NCBI GenBank assembly: GCA_018340375.1
Contig: JAFFJZ010000012.1
Location: 2,294,001 to 2,358,000 of the forward strand
Direction of reading: 5' to 3'
Source: Gonatopus flavifemur
Taxonomy: Eukaryota; Arthropoda; Insecta; Hymenoptera; Dryinidae
DNA length: 64,000 bases
Shown here: positions 62,988 to 64,000 of the stretch, in pieces
How positions within the stretch are numbered: the first letter of the stretch is position 1
How the letters are laid out: each line of letters opens with the position of its first letter
Program-made: the position numbers and the translations under genes
Notes under the pieces: generated by a model
Databases searched by the model: none
Seen by the model: the letters and a program-made list of their open reading frames with translations, nothing else
Told to the model about the DNA's origin: nothing

Positions 62988-64000
62988 TTTACTGATATTT
63001 GAATCAAATATTTTGTCTTATGGATTCACACTCACGGTAGTGGTTTAGCGCAGAGAGCTGCAACTCAAATGAGAATACTTGAGACGTATTTGTGCGCCCT
63101 CTCAAAGGTTGACTTTAATGAGAACCACAAATCAAAATGGCGGCCAGATAGAGCGAGGTAATTTTAAAATTATTCTCATTTCGAATGAAACATTAATACT
63201 GTTCAGCCCTATCCTGCTCTCTAACTAAACTATAGCAAATGAGGTGTTTTTACTGTCGCCAAAAATATCAAACCAGTAGATAGCGCTGGCTGTACTCGTG
63301 GGCTCTTCCTCCTAATTTGATTGGATGACTGAGCGATAAGTATATTTTATGCAGCCCACCAGAACACTTAACGCCGCGCTGCGGATGAGTTCAAATGGCG
63401 ACATTAAGAGGATACCAGCGCATAGGTGGCTCCATCTGGTGGCATTTTTGTTTTGACCAAAATACTCGAAACTGGGCTTATAAAAAGGTTTAAAATTCTT
63501 GGGGATGAATCTTCAAAGGTTAATCCAGGGGGCATAATGTCCACGATACGGAATTTTAACGCATTTGACATGCCATCTAGCGACCCGCCAGTGGTACTAT
63601 ATGGATATCGGAGTGGGGGATCTCATGGATATCCACCACTACAAATGTAATCAATTCCCATACACACATATCCTATTTCCATGTGTGTAGGTTCAAAAAT
63701 TATAATACTTGATAAAATGTATTATTTATTTCATTGTTGCTCGATACATGAATTAATTCCAAGAATTTGATGAATCAATTCATATGTTGAGTCACAGAAT
63801 AATTTTGTCAGAAAATTTGTAAAAAAGTAAATAGAAAAAATAAAATCTAAAAAAAGTTTGTAAATATTTGTTGCATATTGAGATATCGAAGTTGAGTACA
63901 AATTATAATTCTTATTTATCCAATATCCGCAAATAATCTATAATCTTTCCCAAAGTGAAAGTTCCATAAAGAATAATTAAATATTTCTCATGGTGTTCAA
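62988..64000. other. Gene-free right end of the window
   Basis: 63030-63250 is a diverged relative of 6650-6790 (GCGCCCTCT, AAATCAAAATGGCGGCC and AAATTATTCTCATTT words). CCAGGGGGCATAATG at 63526 resembles the end of the CAGGGGGCATAA MITE, but no partner end was found. 63660-64000 is AT-rich with nothing recognised. The F-box gene promoter should lie just right of 62987. Confidence 0.55.

Noticed and set aside
63426..63650. 74-codon plus-strand frame near the right end
   Set aside because: It overlaps a sequence related to the CAGGGGGCATAA MITE end, shows no domain, and lacks splice context.

Overview
This is a 64 kb piece of an insect nuclear genome: spliced genes with short GT-AG introns, AT-rich DNA, and clear orthologues of animal proteins including a pickpocket-type channel and Dlish. 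The order cannot be settled from the sequence alone. There are no rRNA genes, no intact tRNA genes, and no bacterial or viral genes.

Layout. 1-5465: the 3' part of an ankyrin-repeat gene of the Diego/ANKRD6 type (+), tail-to-tail with a complete eight-exon CDK5RAP1-like tRNA methylthiotransferase gene (-). 5.5-16.8 kb: no live gene; many small inverted-repeat elements (MITEs), several with target-site duplications, plus a broken second copy of GPN1 (12.73-14.52 kb) cut up by at least five insertions. 16.8-21.8 kb: Dlish (three SH3 domains, +), the functional GPN1 GTPase (+), and a small HSF-domain gene (-) tail-to-tail with GPN1. 22.4-27.6 kb: eight 3' exons of a receptor tyrosine kinase of the Trk/MuSK/Ror group (-), with a dead mariner in one intron; its 5' exons were not found. 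27.6-46.7 kb: mostly repeats, including a 4.7 kb nested inverted-repeat composite, a 2.9 kb element filled with TCTCTGAATT-type tandem repeats, and a mariner split by a 418 bp MITE. 46.7-60.6 kb: a five-exon pickpocket-like DEG/ENaC channel (+) whose second intron (9.8 kb) holds a hAT-like element, two tandem-repeat arrays, a deleted mariner and many palindromes. 60.8-63.0 kb: a four-exon F-box/leucine-rich-repeat gene (-), tail-to-tail with the channel gene. 63.0-64.0 kb: repeats.

How the genes relate. Diego is a core planar-polarity protein and Dlish acts in the Fat/Dachsous/Dachs polarity and growth pathway, so two polarity genes lie about 14 kb apart; whether that means anything is unknown. 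CDK5RAP1 (mitochondrial tRNA modification), GPN1 (RNA polymerase II import) and the F-box protein (substrate choice for ubiquitination) are housekeeping-type functions. Three gene pairs are convergent, with 100-200 bp between stop codons.

The most informative non-gene content is the stratigraphy of the transposable elements. Many insertions have readable 8-9 bp, TA or TTAA duplications, so orders of insertion can be worked out, most clearly in the GPN1 pseudogene.
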